From contig BROG01000230.1 in assembly GCA_030159075.1 (NCBI GenBank), positions 355,001-419,000 of the forward strand: a DNA stretch of 64,000 nucleotides, read 5' to 3'. Source of the stretch: Atrina japonica. Taxonomy: Eukaryota > Mollusca > Bivalvia > Pterioida > Pinnidae. Position 1 is the stretch's first letter, and the number at the start of each line of letters is the position of its first letter. Below are positions 46,675 to 58,565 of this stretch, piece after piece. A program made the position numbers and the translations under genes. The notes beneath the pieces were generated by a model. That model was given only the letters and a program-made list of their open reading frames with translations. It was not told where the DNA came from and ran no database searches.

Positions 46675-46890
46675 GAGAATGTACTTTTTTCATCAAAATC
46701 TTTGTCGGGCGGCTCACTTTGACGAGTGGTAGAATCTTCAACTCCAGTCAAGTTTCCCGATTTTTGGTGTTGTATGTAGCATAAACTCTCTCCATATAGT
46801 CCCTCGAAAGTAAGCAGTCCTGGGTTACACTCCTCCCCTAAAAATGGGCCTAGCATAGAAGCGACCCCAATACAGAATCTCACTTTTTAT
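46675..46890 (-). CDS. Possible exon of unknown gene (weak)
   Basis: A 72-codon minus-strand frame less AT-biased than its surroundings (ASMLGPFLGEECNPGLLTFEGL...), ending in TTCTCAG followed by a gtgaat donor in phase 1. No family was recognised, no strong acceptor was seen, and the frame may be chance. Confidence 0.2.
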
Positions 46891-47029
46891 CCCTTCTTAA
46901 ATTTGAGCTATATTCCGGTTGTATTACTAGAATTTGATTCATCTATATGGATATGAACCAAACTTTACAGAACAACTTTATTTTTGTTTAAAACTGAAAT
47001 AATTTAAATAATGAAATTTGATATTAACA

Positions 47030-49195
47030 TTTGTTATATACTGTCGAGTACTGTCGAGTTACTCAGTTGAATATGCTGGGTGCGGTTCTTCCCAAGGGGT
47101 CTAATTCTGACCAGTTTTATCGGTGGAAACCTTTGCGCAGCAAATTTTATTCTGTTCTTTTTACAAATCTCAATAAACTTTTTCAAGAAGCAAGAATGAA
47201 CCCCTACACGGATTCTTCAACCCTAGAATACACACTGAACTCCATTATAATGGACATCGCTTATCACAGACTGTTTAAGCCTGCACGCGTTACAAACGAT
47301 GACTGTTCTCAACAGAAACGTCTTTTCCTTATACTTATATTTACAAATAAAGGCATAGACGCTTTAAACATTGGCAATGTTCTAAATCACAAAAAAGTTC
47401 AGGCCTGTATTCCACCATATTTTAAACTGAAGACCACGCCTTGCATTGCATATAGCTATACACCTAGTATCGCATCCAAGCTATTCAATTACAAACAGGG
47501 TTTGCAGTGCCTAGACATCAACCATCTTCTACACAACACTGTCACATGTTCATGTGCTTCATCTCCTTTCAAATACAATCCTATCGGGCATGTCATTACC
47601 GGCGACGTTTCTATTGTTGCAAATGAAAGCCTCAAATATCTTATTTTCAAGGACCCTAAATACCGGGAAGCCCGTTCCTTTAATTGACGTCAGAATTTCA
47701 GTTTAGTTATGGATTCTGTCGAAGATTATGCCAGACGATGGGCCAAACATGAAGACGTAGAACCTTTGTCTGAATGGCTGAAAGCCATACGATGGTTGAT
47801 AAAATCTCGTATTCGAAAACTTAAAGGGACTATGAAAACACGTTATCCCTCTGTATTTAATGATCCATAAGTAGTAACTGAACTAGATAGATTACATGAC
47901 CAATGCGTACTGGTATCAGCAGACAAAGCCTCAAATAATATAGTTTTTATTTGTAAGGCACATTACTATAATTGTTTATTAGAAGAACTTGGGTTTAATA
48001 CGAATTCTGGAAATCCTACATACACACGTAGCTCACTTTCAAAGGACGAGATCCTTCAAAATCAAGTGTCCGTATTCCGCTCATTTGATATACCTACAGT
48101 GGATACCGATTTCGAGCTACCACATTTATATTGGATACCTAAACTTCATAAAACCCCATATAAGCAAAGATACATATCAGGATCCAGCAAATGTTCTACC
48201 AAACCTTTATCTTTACTCATTACCAAGATATTGACAGCCGTTAAGGAGACTTCAACAATACTGTACAGTTGTTTATTCCAGAAGCGGTATAAATCAGATG
48301 TGGATACTTAAAAATTCTAAACAGCTTTTAGAAACTTTGAGGGCACACAATTTTTCTCGAATTCACAGTATCAAAACTTATGACTTCTCTACTCTTTACA
48401 CTACTATTCCACATAAAAAATTAAAAGAAAGACTTTTTAGCATCATAGACAACTGTTTTTTCACTAAAGGTGGTACTCGAAAATTTAAATATCTAGTGAT
48501 TGGCTATCAGGATACTTATTTCGTCAAACACCACTCTAATTCTACACATAAATATACTGAACTTGATATAAAAAAACATGCTTGAATTTCTAATAGACAA
48601 TATATTTGTAATGTTCGGAGACGTGGTCTTTCAACAAACTGTCGGCATTCCTATGGGAACCAATTGTGCTTCTTTATTGGCCAACCTATTCCTTTATTCA
48701 TACGAAGCAGACTTCATTCAGAAATTGCTGAATCAAAAGAAGAAAAAGTTAGCGGTGTCCTTTAATCTGACATTTAGATATATCGACGACGTTTTGTGAA
48801 TTAATAATGACTATTTTTATACATATGTCAATGCGATATATCCCAGCGAACTAGAAATTAATGATACAACAGAATCAAGCACACACGCTTCATACTTAGA
48901 CATTTTACTTAATATAAACACAGACGGGAAATTAGCAACTAAGCTATACGACAAACGCGACGATTTCGGCTTTCCCGTCGTCAATTTTCCACATTTAAGT
49001 AGTAATAACCCTCAGTCACCCGCATATGGAGTTTATATTTCACAAATGATCCGATAGGCCAGGGCGTGTACAACATATGAAGTTTTCATATACAGAGGTA
49101 AACTACTCACTGACAAATTATTGACACAGGATATCGAAAACCGCGTTTAATGTCAACGTTCCGCAAATTTTACGGTCAGTATAATAGGCTTGTTT
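47030..49195 (+). pseudogene. Penelope-like retroelement, longest RT copy (copy C, lineage 1)
   Basis: About 2.2 kb. The N-terminal region (CIPPYFKLK, HVITGDVSIV, KYREARSFN) is followed by RT motifs WIPKLHKTPYKQR, SSKCSTKPLS, KTYDFSTLYTTIPH, GIPMGTNCA (about 48644) and FRYIDDVL (about 48777), then YLDILL, KLYDKRDDF and NFPHLSSN. Lesions: TGA near 47685, TAA near 47867, a frameshift near 48248 (two bases fewer than the 52.0-kb copy), a frameshift in an A run near 48573, and TGA at 48797 right after IDDVL. No GIY-YIG endonuclease was recognised. Inactive. Confidence 0.85.
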
Positions 49196-49458
49196 GGGAC
49201 TACTCTGTTTCACTAAGTGAAATGTGGAGTTGCCTTTTCGTTGGCGGTTGTTGAGACGTCTGTACCAATTGTGACGAGGATACACTCCTCACATGTTTCA
49301 TTGGACTTGACTGTGGACTCACGGCGGGTGTGACCGGTCGACTCCTCCATGGCACCTGATCCCACCTCTTGGTTTCCAGAGGTCCGTGTTTGTCCATTTT
49401 TACCGGATTTGTATCCATGTCCTGGACATTCTATTGATTTATACTTTGGTATCTGATT
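49196..49458 (+). mobile_element. Penelope-like 3' tail (lineage 1), reference copy
   Basis: Begins at a small hairpin (gtttcactaagtgaaat) and runs through gagttgccttttcgttggcgg, gtgtgaccggtcgac, ggtttccagaggtccgtgtt and tttatactttggtatctg. Similar tails occur at 51700-51965, 55400-55665 and in fragments elsewhere. Confidence 0.8.
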
Positions 49459-50315
49459 TTTTTTTACATCTATAACAACGGAACTGGATCCAACCTAATG
49501 CTTGATCAAAGTCTATATAGGATGTATCGACCGTGTTTTCTTATCGGACACCTAACATTTTTGATAATCATATTTTGTATGTGCATACCTTCATATTTGT
49601 TTTGCCAATTATCAAAATCAGTTTATTTTATTTTCATAGAGCTGTACTAAAACGGTAACGCGGACATACATACACATCGTATGTACAAAGATAATATACA
49701 TATCATCTATATCACAATCCTTGTATCTCTCCTGTGTATCTTACTATTGTTTAATTGTTAACTGACCTGGGGTCCAAAGTCACAAAATTTAATCAATACT
49801 CAAACTCAACTCAGTTTCATTATTTTATATACATATTCCTTTGCAAAACTTGTAGGTTTGAGAGATTAGGAAACATATTATCATTTTACATCATTCACAT
49901 ATGTATGATTTTTGTGTATAATAATGGATACAGACGTTAAGTACGGTACACAACTGTTGAGTACGTACTCAAACAATAATTTTGATATTTCTGAATTTTT
50001 CTCCAAATGAGCCATTATTTTTATCATTATTTACAATTGTATGTCGTCAACATACAAACATTTCCAGTTACACAATAAATTTTGCGTGTTTTACCTAAAA
50101 ATCATGAAAAGTTAGTTTAGCTTGGGTACTGAGTAAATCTGGTGACTTCCGGCCGACATCGCATGCTACCGTTTTATGAACACAACTGCAAACCGTTATA
50201 ACTTAAATAATAATCACCATTGTAATCTATAGTTTCGCACGTCATTGCAGTCTTTGCAGCCTAATTAGCATAATAAAATGAAGAGGAATGACTCTTTAAC
50301 ACGTCAATATTTCAC
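49459..50315. other. No gene recognised
   Basis: AT-rich, unique by eye. Confidence 0.4.
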
Positions 50316-50433
50316 GGACGCAATGATCACAACATCATAACTCTATTGCATATATGCAAATGCATTATTCCGGTGGGTGAATAATGAATTTGCATAAAGA
50401 CAATAGTGTTATGATGTTATAATTATTGCGTCC
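50316..50433. mobile_element. 118-bp foldback palindrome
   Basis: Two 55-bp arms (50316-50370 and 50379-50433) around an 8-bp centre (cggtgggt). The left arm starts ggacgcaatgatcacaacatc; the right arm's reverse complement starts ggacgcaataattataacatc. The arms differ at fewer than ten positions. There is no coding capacity; it is probably a short MITE or foldback element. Confidence 0.8.
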
Positions 50434-51229
50434 AATATAATTCAAAAATAGACCATCAGGGGTGACAGTCTTGTTTTCGGCACAAACATATTAGAGCTAC
50501 AGTTACGTATAGGGACTTTCTTTACCTGTACACCCCTATTTTGGAAAAATAGGCAGTACTGATTTGTGAGCCATACGTTATAAGAGTTCCTTAAGAGCTA
50601 GATATATACGTTATAAGCGTTCTTTAAGACCGTATGGTAAACACCTCGAACTCATATTGAAAACAGCATAAAAAACGACACAAATAAATGAAAATTTATT
50701 CCATGAATAGAAATTAACTTTTTTTTTGTTACTGTCCTTTCATATACATCTTATTTTTTATTTTCAATATATTTTCAAAAACATTTCAACGGTTTATTTT
50801 TTACGATATGGAAAAGAAAATATAACGAAAGCGTTGTATTATGTATGCCAACTTTTGATTGGGTAACAATCATCTAGATTTAACCTGGATACGGACACTA
50901 AATGTAAAAACAATCCCTCTTCATATGGAAATAAATCACAGGGATTTACTAACGTGACAAGAATGTCAAACTTGTGACGGGGTTCAATCTATCCTTTGTT
51001 CAAGTACATGCTTCAGTAAAATTCAACATACTAATCACTCTTTAGTTTGCGATTCCGGAAATCACCCTGCAGCACGGAATCTGTGTTTACTTTGCAATAA
51101 TGGGATTAATATTGATATTATGCCATAATTTAGATTAGATAACAATATGAGAACTAAGAAAAATCAATGTTTAAAGAAGATTAAGCTTGGTTTATCACCT
51201 TCTGGAAACAATCATTTCATATCTTTCAA
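50434..51229. other. No gene recognised
   Basis: AT-rich; nothing recognisable. Confidence 0.4.
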
Positions 51230-51699
51230 TCAAAAGAAGAAAAAGTTTGCGGTGTCCTTTAATTTGACATTTAGATATATCGACGACGTTTTGTGAATTA
51301 ATAATGACAATTTTCATACATATGTCAATGCGATATATCCCAGCGAACTAGAAATTAAAGATACAACAGAATCAAGTACACACGCTTCATACTTAGACAT
51401 TTTACTTAATATAAACACAGACGGGAAATTAGCAACTAAGCTATACGATAAACGCGACGATTTCGGCTTTCCCATCGTAAATTTTCCACATTTAAGTAGT
51501 AATATCCCTCAGTCACCCGCATATGGAGTTTATATTTCAAATGATCCGATAGGCCAGGGCGTGTAGAACATATGAAGATTTCATATACAGAGGTAAACTA
51601 CTCACTGACAAATTATTGACACAGGGATATCGAAAACCGCGTTTAATGTCAACGTTCCGCAAATTTTATGGTCGGTATAATAGCCTTGTTTGCGGCTAC
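51230..51699 (+). pseudogene. Penelope-like RT 3' fragment (copy D1)
   Basis: Starts abruptly at aatcaaaagaag and carries FRYIDDVL followed by the same TGA (51294) as copy C, then YLDILL and KLYDKRDDF. It shares other variants with copy C (gataggccagggcgtgta), so the two derive from one another or from a common defective parent. Confidence 0.8.
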
Positions 51700-51965
51700 T
51701 CTGTTTCACTAATTGAAATGTTGAGTTGCCTTTTCGTTGGCGGTTGTTGAGACGTCTGTACCAATTGTGACGAGGATACACTCCTCACGTGTTTCATTGG
51801 ATTTGACTGTGGACTCACAGCGGGTGTGACCGGTCGACAGGGGATGCTTACTCCTCCATGGCACCTGATCCCACCTCTTGGTTTCCAGAGGTCCGTGTTT
51901 GTCCATTTTTACCGGATTTGTATCTATGTCCTGGATATCCTATTGATTTATACTTTGGTATCTGA
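51700..51965 (+). mobile_element. Penelope-like 3' tail (lineage 1), attached to D1
   Basis: Full tail with the longer ggtcgacaggggatgcttactcctccatggcac segment, ending ctttggtatctg; directly followed by RT copy D2 in the same orientation. Confidence 0.8.
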
Positions 51966-51989
51966 AATTTTTGATATCAAACGTAACTG

Positions 51990-52829
51990 AACCATTAACA
52001 GGTATTTTAACTACAAATAAAACATTGACAGCCATTAAGGAGAAACTTCAACAATACTGTACAGTTGCTTATTCCAGAAGCGGTGTAAATCAGATGTGGA
52101 TACTTAAAAATTCTAAACAGCTTTTTGAAAATTTGAAGGCACATAATTTTTCTCGAATTCACTGTATCAAAACTGATGACTTCTCTACTCTTTACACTAC
52201 TATTCCACATACAAAATTAAAAGAAAGACATTTCAGCATCATAGACAACTGCTTTTTCACTAAAGGTGGTACCCGAAAATTTAAATATCTATTGATTAGC
52301 TATCAGGATACTTATTTCGTCAAACACCACTCTGATTCTACACATAAATATACTGAAGTTGATATAAAAAAACATGCTTGAATTTCTAATAGACAATGTA
52401 TTTGTAATGTTCAGAGACGTGATCTTTCAACAAAATGTCGGCATTCCTATGGGGAACCAATTGTGCTCCTTTATTGGCCGACCTGTTCCTTTATTCATAC
52501 GAAGCAGACTTCATTCAGAAACTGCTGAATCAAAAGAAAAAAAAGTTAGCGGTGTCCTTTAATTTGACATTTAGATATATCGACGACGTTTTGTCAATTA
52601 ATAATGACAATTTTCATACATATGTCAATGCGATATATCCCAGCGAACTAGAAATTAAAGATACAACAGAATCAAGCACACACGCTTCATCATAAGACAT
52701 TTTACTTAATATAAACACAGACGGGAAATTAGCAACCAAGCTATACGATAAACGCGACGATTTCGGCTTTCCCATCGTAAATTTTCCACATTTAAGTAGT
52801 AATATCCCTCAGTCACCCGCATATGGAGT
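51990..52829 (+). pseudogene. Penelope-like RT (copy D2)
   Basis: Reads KLQQYCTVAYSRSGVNQMW, DDFSTLYTTIPH, then (after the same A-run frameshift as copy C) LEFLIDN, a one-base insertion in the GIPMG motif, and FRYIDDVLSINN, which here lacks the stop seen in C and D1. A TAA interrupts the S-YLDILL region. It ends at gcatatggagt, where the 3' part is replaced by an inverted piece of the tail. Confidence 0.8.
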
Positions 52830-52860
52830 GCAATGGAGGAGTAAGTATCCCCTGTCGACG
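52830..52860 (-). mobile_element. Inverted tail scrap fused to RT copy D2
   Basis: gcaatggaggagtaagtatcccctgtcgac is the reverse complement of the internal tail sequence gtcgacaggggatgcttactcctccatggc, joined directly to the RT. Confidence 0.7.
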
Positions 52861-54192
52861 TCTTACATAATACCAGGTTGATCATTAAATACTTTGTATA
52901 CTTAGTCTTATTATCTATGTTGGCCTTTGATTATTTTAGTGAGTGCATGTGTGTTGTTTATAAAGTATAAAGTATTATAAACCGTTAGATGTAAACTGGA
53001 ATCAAACTAGAAATGCCGAGAATTTACTGCTGTCCATTGTTAATATAAAATGCCTCCATGTATCCATGCCCAAGTGAAATCATGTGAAAGCGATGAATTT
53101 CTCTCACATGAAATTTGCCGATTTATCTGCTAATTTAGATTTTCTGGGAAAATGTTATCTCACCTTGTATAAGCCATTTTCGAATTTGTTAGAACTACTT
53201 TTTAACATATTTCGTCTGCTTGTAAACTAAGGTGGATGAAATCGTTTTTTATACTGTTTCAACGAGTGCGAAAAAAAAATCAGCCACCACTTTGATGGAT
53301 AGATGACGGAATCTCAATCCAAGTGCACAAACCTTTGTTCGTCGAAACTTGTTGTGGCTTTAGATTGCACTTATCTTTTCTGACCATGCTGAAGTATATC
53401 ACATATCTGTATATTGTTCTGTGTATTGACAACTGAACGACTTGTATGTAATGAAGATTGGAAGGACATTAAAACGGCCACCGTGAAAAGCTTAAATTAT
53501 TGATTTTAAAACAGATATTTGAAAAATCAAATTGACTTTAAAAACAAGCCGTATCACATATAGGAAATTCGTTAACGAAAGACAATTCGTGTTTTACAGT
53601 TAATGGATATGCAGAACCTTATGTTGATCTTCTCTTTACTTTAATGATCCTCTAGTAATTATAATCTCCGTTTTATTTCATTTCAGTTGATATATTCATA
53701 TATTGATTTGATTGTAGATTTTAAATAGACGTGATTACTGTGCAGTCCCTTTTATATGCGTGATTGTTCTAGTGTAATATAACTCGAAACAATACGGGTA
53801 TCCGGTTGGAACTGACAATAACACCATGGATAGTTTATAAATAGCGCAAGACATCATGATATCATAACATCATCGGACTGTATTCTCCACTGCAACGAAA
53901 GAAATCAGCTGCTTTTTTCACATCAATAAAAATGGGATGATAATACTGGAAAAGGAGTTCTCGAAAATACTATTACCGGCCATTTTTTGTAAATTACCAT
54001 ATCATTATATAATACGTATATTCATATTTGAATTGTTTAATTTCCACTGGCCAGCAAGGAATATATCTGGACTAAAATCATTGATATCTGGATACAAAAC
54101 ACCCAAAGTATCAAACAAGGAAAACGGAAATGTATACCTATATTCATATTCTCTGGATTTCTGGAATAGTCTATAAAGGAGGTATGAAACAT
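52861..54192. other. No gene recognised
   Basis: AT-rich, no repeat or exon identified. Confidence 0.4.
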
Positions 54193-54273
54193 CAATCTAT
54201 CTATCTCTCTCTCTCTCTATCTATCTATCTCTCTCTCTCTATCTCTCTATCTATCTATCCATTTATCTATCTC

Positions 54274-54331
<58 letters not shown>

Positions 54332-54388
54332 CATTTATCTATCTCTCTCTCTATCTCTCTCTATCTATCTATCTATCTATCTATTTAA

Positions 54389-54446
<58 letters not shown>
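54193..54446. repeat. (TATC)n / (TC)n microsatellite
   Basis: About 250 bp of ATCT tetranucleotides mixed with CT runs. Confidence 0.97.
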
Positions 54447-54452
<6 letters not shown>

Positions 54453-55004
54453 TCATTAATTCAGCTATTCATCTATTCATCTATATTTCATATATAGATA
54501 TTATAATTATTGTGGGTTGTTTTATCATACCAAAGCCGGGTTATTGTTGATCCAAGTGTTATTCACTTTACACATTTCCAATACGGTAAATATCATACAC
54601 AGAAATGGTTGTAAACGAATAAAGGAATGTATTTTAATCTTTTAGTAAACACATAAATTAATTTGCTAAAAATGTCAATTTATCCCCTGAGATACAGTGT
54701 ATACAAAGTTTGTCCAACGCTGACATATTTACGATTACTGCTGCCGATCTCCTATGTTACTCTAACAAGACTTGTAATTATATAAAATGAAATTATATAA
54801 AATTGTCTATTTATGGTCAGGTTTCAAACTGTAAACATTTAAAGCCAAGCAATGACAGATATCAATTATTGATACTTCATTCAAATTGTGACATTTCTGA
54901 TGGTATTTGTTTTCGATCTGTCGGTAGGATACGGTTGCAAAGTGACATTAATTTACAAGAATGACAATTTAGATGAAAGAAAGCAAACATTTTATCACTG
55001 TCAG
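54447..55004. other. Nothing recognised
   Basis: AT-rich, unique by eye. Confidence 0.4.
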
Positions 55005-55100
55005 AAGGGGACGCTCACTCCTTCAGGACACTCGATCGCACCTTTGGGTCTTCCATTATTTACTTTATGCGCATATTGTTGCCTGGACATCCTAAATTAA
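55005..55100 (+). mobile_element. Short Penelope-like tail scrap
   Basis: aaggggacgctcactccttcaggacac ... tgcctggacatcctaaatt resembles a mix of the lineage 2 and lineage 1 tails. Confidence 0.4.
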
Positions 55101-55266
55101 ATGTCCATCATGTCTCTTTCACCATGAATATACGGATGTTTACTGTATGAACCAGAACTAAAGACATTTATTTTGTACAACTGCTACATTTTCATTGTTT
55201 TTTCAATTAATTTTATTACCCAGCAGAGACAGAAAGGAATGCATAAGTTAGGGCTCTAGATATATG

Positions 55267-55665
55267 AAGAACAACATATGACGATTTCATATACAGAGGT
55301 AAACTACTCACTGACAAATTATTGACACAGGGATATCGAAAACCGCGTTTAATGTCAACGTTCCGCAAATTTTACGGTCGGTATAATAGTCTTGTTTGCG
55401 ACTACTCTGTTTCACTAAGTGAAATGTTGAGTTGCCTTTTCGTTGGCGGTTGTTGAGACGTCTGTGCCGTCTGTGATACACTCCTAACTTGTTTCATTGG
55501 ACTTGACTGTGGACTCACGGCGGGTATGACCGGTCGACAGGGGATGCTCCATGCTCCTCCATGACACCTGATCCAACCTCTTGGTTTCCAGAGGTCCGTG
55601 TTTGTCCATTTTTGCCGGATTTGTATCCATGTCCTGGACATTCTATTGATTTATACTTTGGTATC
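55267..55665 (+). mobile_element. Penelope-like RT end plus 3' tail (copy E, lineage 1)
   Basis: Starts abruptly in the RT C terminus (atttcatatacagaggtaaact ... ttgacacagggatatcg ... aaattttacggtcggtataat) and continues through the full tail to ctttggtatctg (55657). It is strongly 5'-truncated. Confidence 0.8.
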
Positions 55666-55959
55666 TGAAATTTTTATATTCATCAACTTACAAAAAGTGT
55701 ATGCATGGAAATGAACATATAATCATTATTTTTGCACATTACATGAAAAAATGTAACTTAACATATAAAATTAATAATCATTATTGATTATAGAGGGGAT
55801 ACCATAGAACCTTTTCATGTGAGCACAAAAATATAAATAAATTCTAAAATGAATAATATTTGTATACTGATATACTCAAACATGGAGAGGTTAAATAAAG
55901 ATCTAAAGTAGAAGAAGAAAAAAAATGAATGAGAGAGAAGAGAATCTAAATAATTAAAA

Positions 55960-56470
55960 AGGTCAATCCTATTTTCAAATGTCAGTTCAGATCCTAATTT
56001 AACAAAGTATGTTAGACCAACAACAGTTTATGAAATATTTGGTCATATTTTCAGCATTTTATTCTGTAGATGATTTGTTTAATATTTAAAATTAATATTT
56101 AAAACCAGATTTTTACTTTGTTTTCATTAATTAACTTCTCCCCAAATACAACTACATTTCGATTTAAAAGTAAGTCAATATATAATTTGTGATTAATGGC
56201 AGCCCATAGTTATTGTATTATGTCACAGTCGTAGAGAACCTTTTCTAAAGATTCTGGTATACTCTCACAAAAACTACATAGGTTTGAATTGATGTAATTT
56301 ATTTTATATAAAAATGTGTTTGTTGCAAGATATTTGTGTAATATTAAAAATTGGAACCATTGTGTTTGAAAGGTAGTAGGTATAATTTTTCCATATATCT
56401 GGTTAAATATCAAAACCTGCCTCTTTATTTCGTAATTGTGCTTTTGGTATGTAGTATTTGAAATTTAATA
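55960..56470 (-). pseudogene. LINE ORF2 3' remnant with RT zinc-binding motif
   Basis: The minus-strand frame (56210-56413) reads QWFQFLILHKYLATNTFLYK, then CSFCESIPESLEKVLYDC, the CxxC...C pattern of the reverse transcriptase zinc-binding region at the end of many non-LTR LINEs. The expected histidine (LEHLF) is Lys-Val here. Downstream frames are broken. It is unrelated to the Penelope-like copies around it. Confidence 0.6.
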
Positions 56471-56564
56471 TTTTATATATATTTGTACATTTTTTTATCT
56501 CTTAAAATTAGACTAAAGAACAAAGGTATTATATGAATTATTTACTTATTAGGTGTATCATTGT

Positions 56565-57836
56565 ATATATCGGACACCTAAACTTCATAAAACCCCATAT
56601 AAGCAGAGGTTCATAACAGGATCCAGCAAATGTTCTACCAAACCTTTATCTTTACTCCTTACCAAGATGTTGACAGCCGTTAAGGACAAAACTTCCGCAA
56701 TACTGTACAGTTGCTTATTCCAGAAGAGGTATAAATCAGATGTGAATACTTAAAATTCTAAACAGCTTTTAGAAAATTTGAAGGCACACAATTTTTCTCG
56801 AATTCACAGTATCAAAACTTATGACTTATCTACTCTTTACACAACTATTCCACATACAAAATTAAAAGAAAGACTTTTCAGCATCATAGACAACTCATTT
56901 TTCACTAAAGGTGGTACCCGAAAATTAAAATATCTATTGATTGGCTATCAGGATACTTATTTCGTCAAACACCACTTTAATTCTACACATAAATATACTG
57001 AAAAAACTTTAGCATCATAGACATTTTTTTTTCACTAAAGGTGGTGCCAGAAAATTTAAATATCTATCGATTGGTGATTGGTTATCATGATACTTATTTT
57101 GTAAAACATCGCTCTGATTCTGCAAATAAATACACTGAAGTTGATATAAAAACATGCTGGTATTTCTACTACACATCATATTTGTAATGTTCGAAGACAT
57201 TGTCTTTCAACAAACTGTCGGCATTCCTATGGGAACCAGTTTTGTCCCTTTATTAGCTGACCTGTTCCTTTATTCATACGAAGCAGACTTCATTTAGAAA
57301 CTGCTGAATCAAAAGAAGAAAAAGCTAGCGGTGTCTTTAATTTCACATGTAGATATATCGACGACGTTTTGTCAATTAATAGTGACAATTTCCATACATA
57401 TGTCAATGCGTTATATCCCAACGAATTAGAAATTAAAGATACAACAGAATCAAGCACACACGCTTCATACTTAGACATTTTACTTACTATAGATACAGAC
57501 GGGAAATTAGCAACTAAGCTATACGACAAACGCGACGATTTCGGCTTTCCAATCGTAAATTTTCCATATTTAAGTAGTAACATCCCACGGACACCCGCAT
57601 ATGGAGTTTATATTTCACAAATGATCCGATATCCCAGGGCGTGTTCAACATATGAACATGTTATATACAGATGTAAACTAGTGGGGAAAGTCAACATAAA
57701 TGTTTTATTTACATATGGATATCACAACCCTAATTCGAGCGATGCGGAACGAAAACGGAAAGAAAATTTTTGGATGCACAGACTTCAATCTTTCAGACCC
57801 AAAGGCATTGATATGCTAATGGACTAAATTCACTAA
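56565..57836 (+). pseudogene. Penelope-like RT, chimeric copy F
   Basis: Runs from RTPKLHKTPYKQR through SSKCSTKPLS, DLSTLYTTIPH, a region present twice in tandem (about 56875-57000 and 57003-57135), FQQTVGIPMGTSF (canonical TNC altered), IDDVLSINS, YLDILLTIDTDGK, KLYDKRDDF and NFPYLSSN. After about 57660 it departs from copies C, D1 and E and ends ERKRKENFWMHRLQ...PKGIDMLMD plus a stop at 57827, a C-terminal tail not seen in the other copies here. Several stops and frameshifts; inactive. Confidence 0.8.
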
Positions 57837-57839
57837 AAT

Positions 57840-58477
57840 GAATTCTCCCAGATATGCTTTCGCGATGTAATTCGAGTTCAAACTAAGTGAAACTCCAATC
57901 CTGCATAGTTCGTTTTTTTGGTATTGGAACCTTAAAAGTCCGGCCCTGGAATTTCATCTGATACCGTTAGTCGGTGTAATTCGAGTTCGAACTGATGTTA
58001 ACACGAAACCATCGTCGTTCTTCCTTTGGGTTCGAACTTGTGTTGTGCTGAATCCACCCATTACTGGAATTCGTATATTGTTTAGGAACGATGGATCGAA
58101 CCTTTTATGCATCGAACCCGCTTAATTGAGTACATTTTGTCAGATTGACGTTCATGATTTGACTTTATTTGTAAATTAAATTTATTTAGTTATTTTGCAG
58201 TTTCTTATTATTTTCACTCAGATCTAATTCGATTCACATTTCGTTGGTAGTTTTAGCTTAGTTTTTAGTTGTTTTAATTCAATTTTCATTTATTTATTGC
58301 GTTATCACGCTGTATTTGTAATATGTAGCATTTATTACTCTCCGGTTGTATGTGTGAGTGGGTGTTTGCGTGAGTGTGTATCTGTACGTTTTTCATGTTA
58401 TTTTAATCGTTTCGTCCTGATGCAGGGGCAGTTTTGACTTTTTGACTTTTGTCCGTGTCGTTAGTCATTTTAGTGCG

Positions 58478-58479
<2 letters not shown>
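57840..58479. other. Possible 3' trailer of copy F, otherwise unassigned
   Basis: Contains two copies of gtaattcgagttc(a/g)aact (about 57868 and 57976) and T-rich sequence. It may be the 3' untranslated part of the element that contributed the C terminus of copy F. No gene seen. Confidence 0.35.

Positions 58480-58565
<86 letters not shown>
58480..58565. repeat. (CA)n(TA)n compound microsatellite
   Basis: About 32 CA units followed by about 10 TA units. Confidence 0.98.

Noticed and set aside
49200..49418. Minus-strand ORF beginning MDTNPVKMDKHGPLE (also at 51709 and 55402)
   Set aside because: These are antisense reads of the Penelope-like 3' tail; conservation comes from the repeat, not from a protein.
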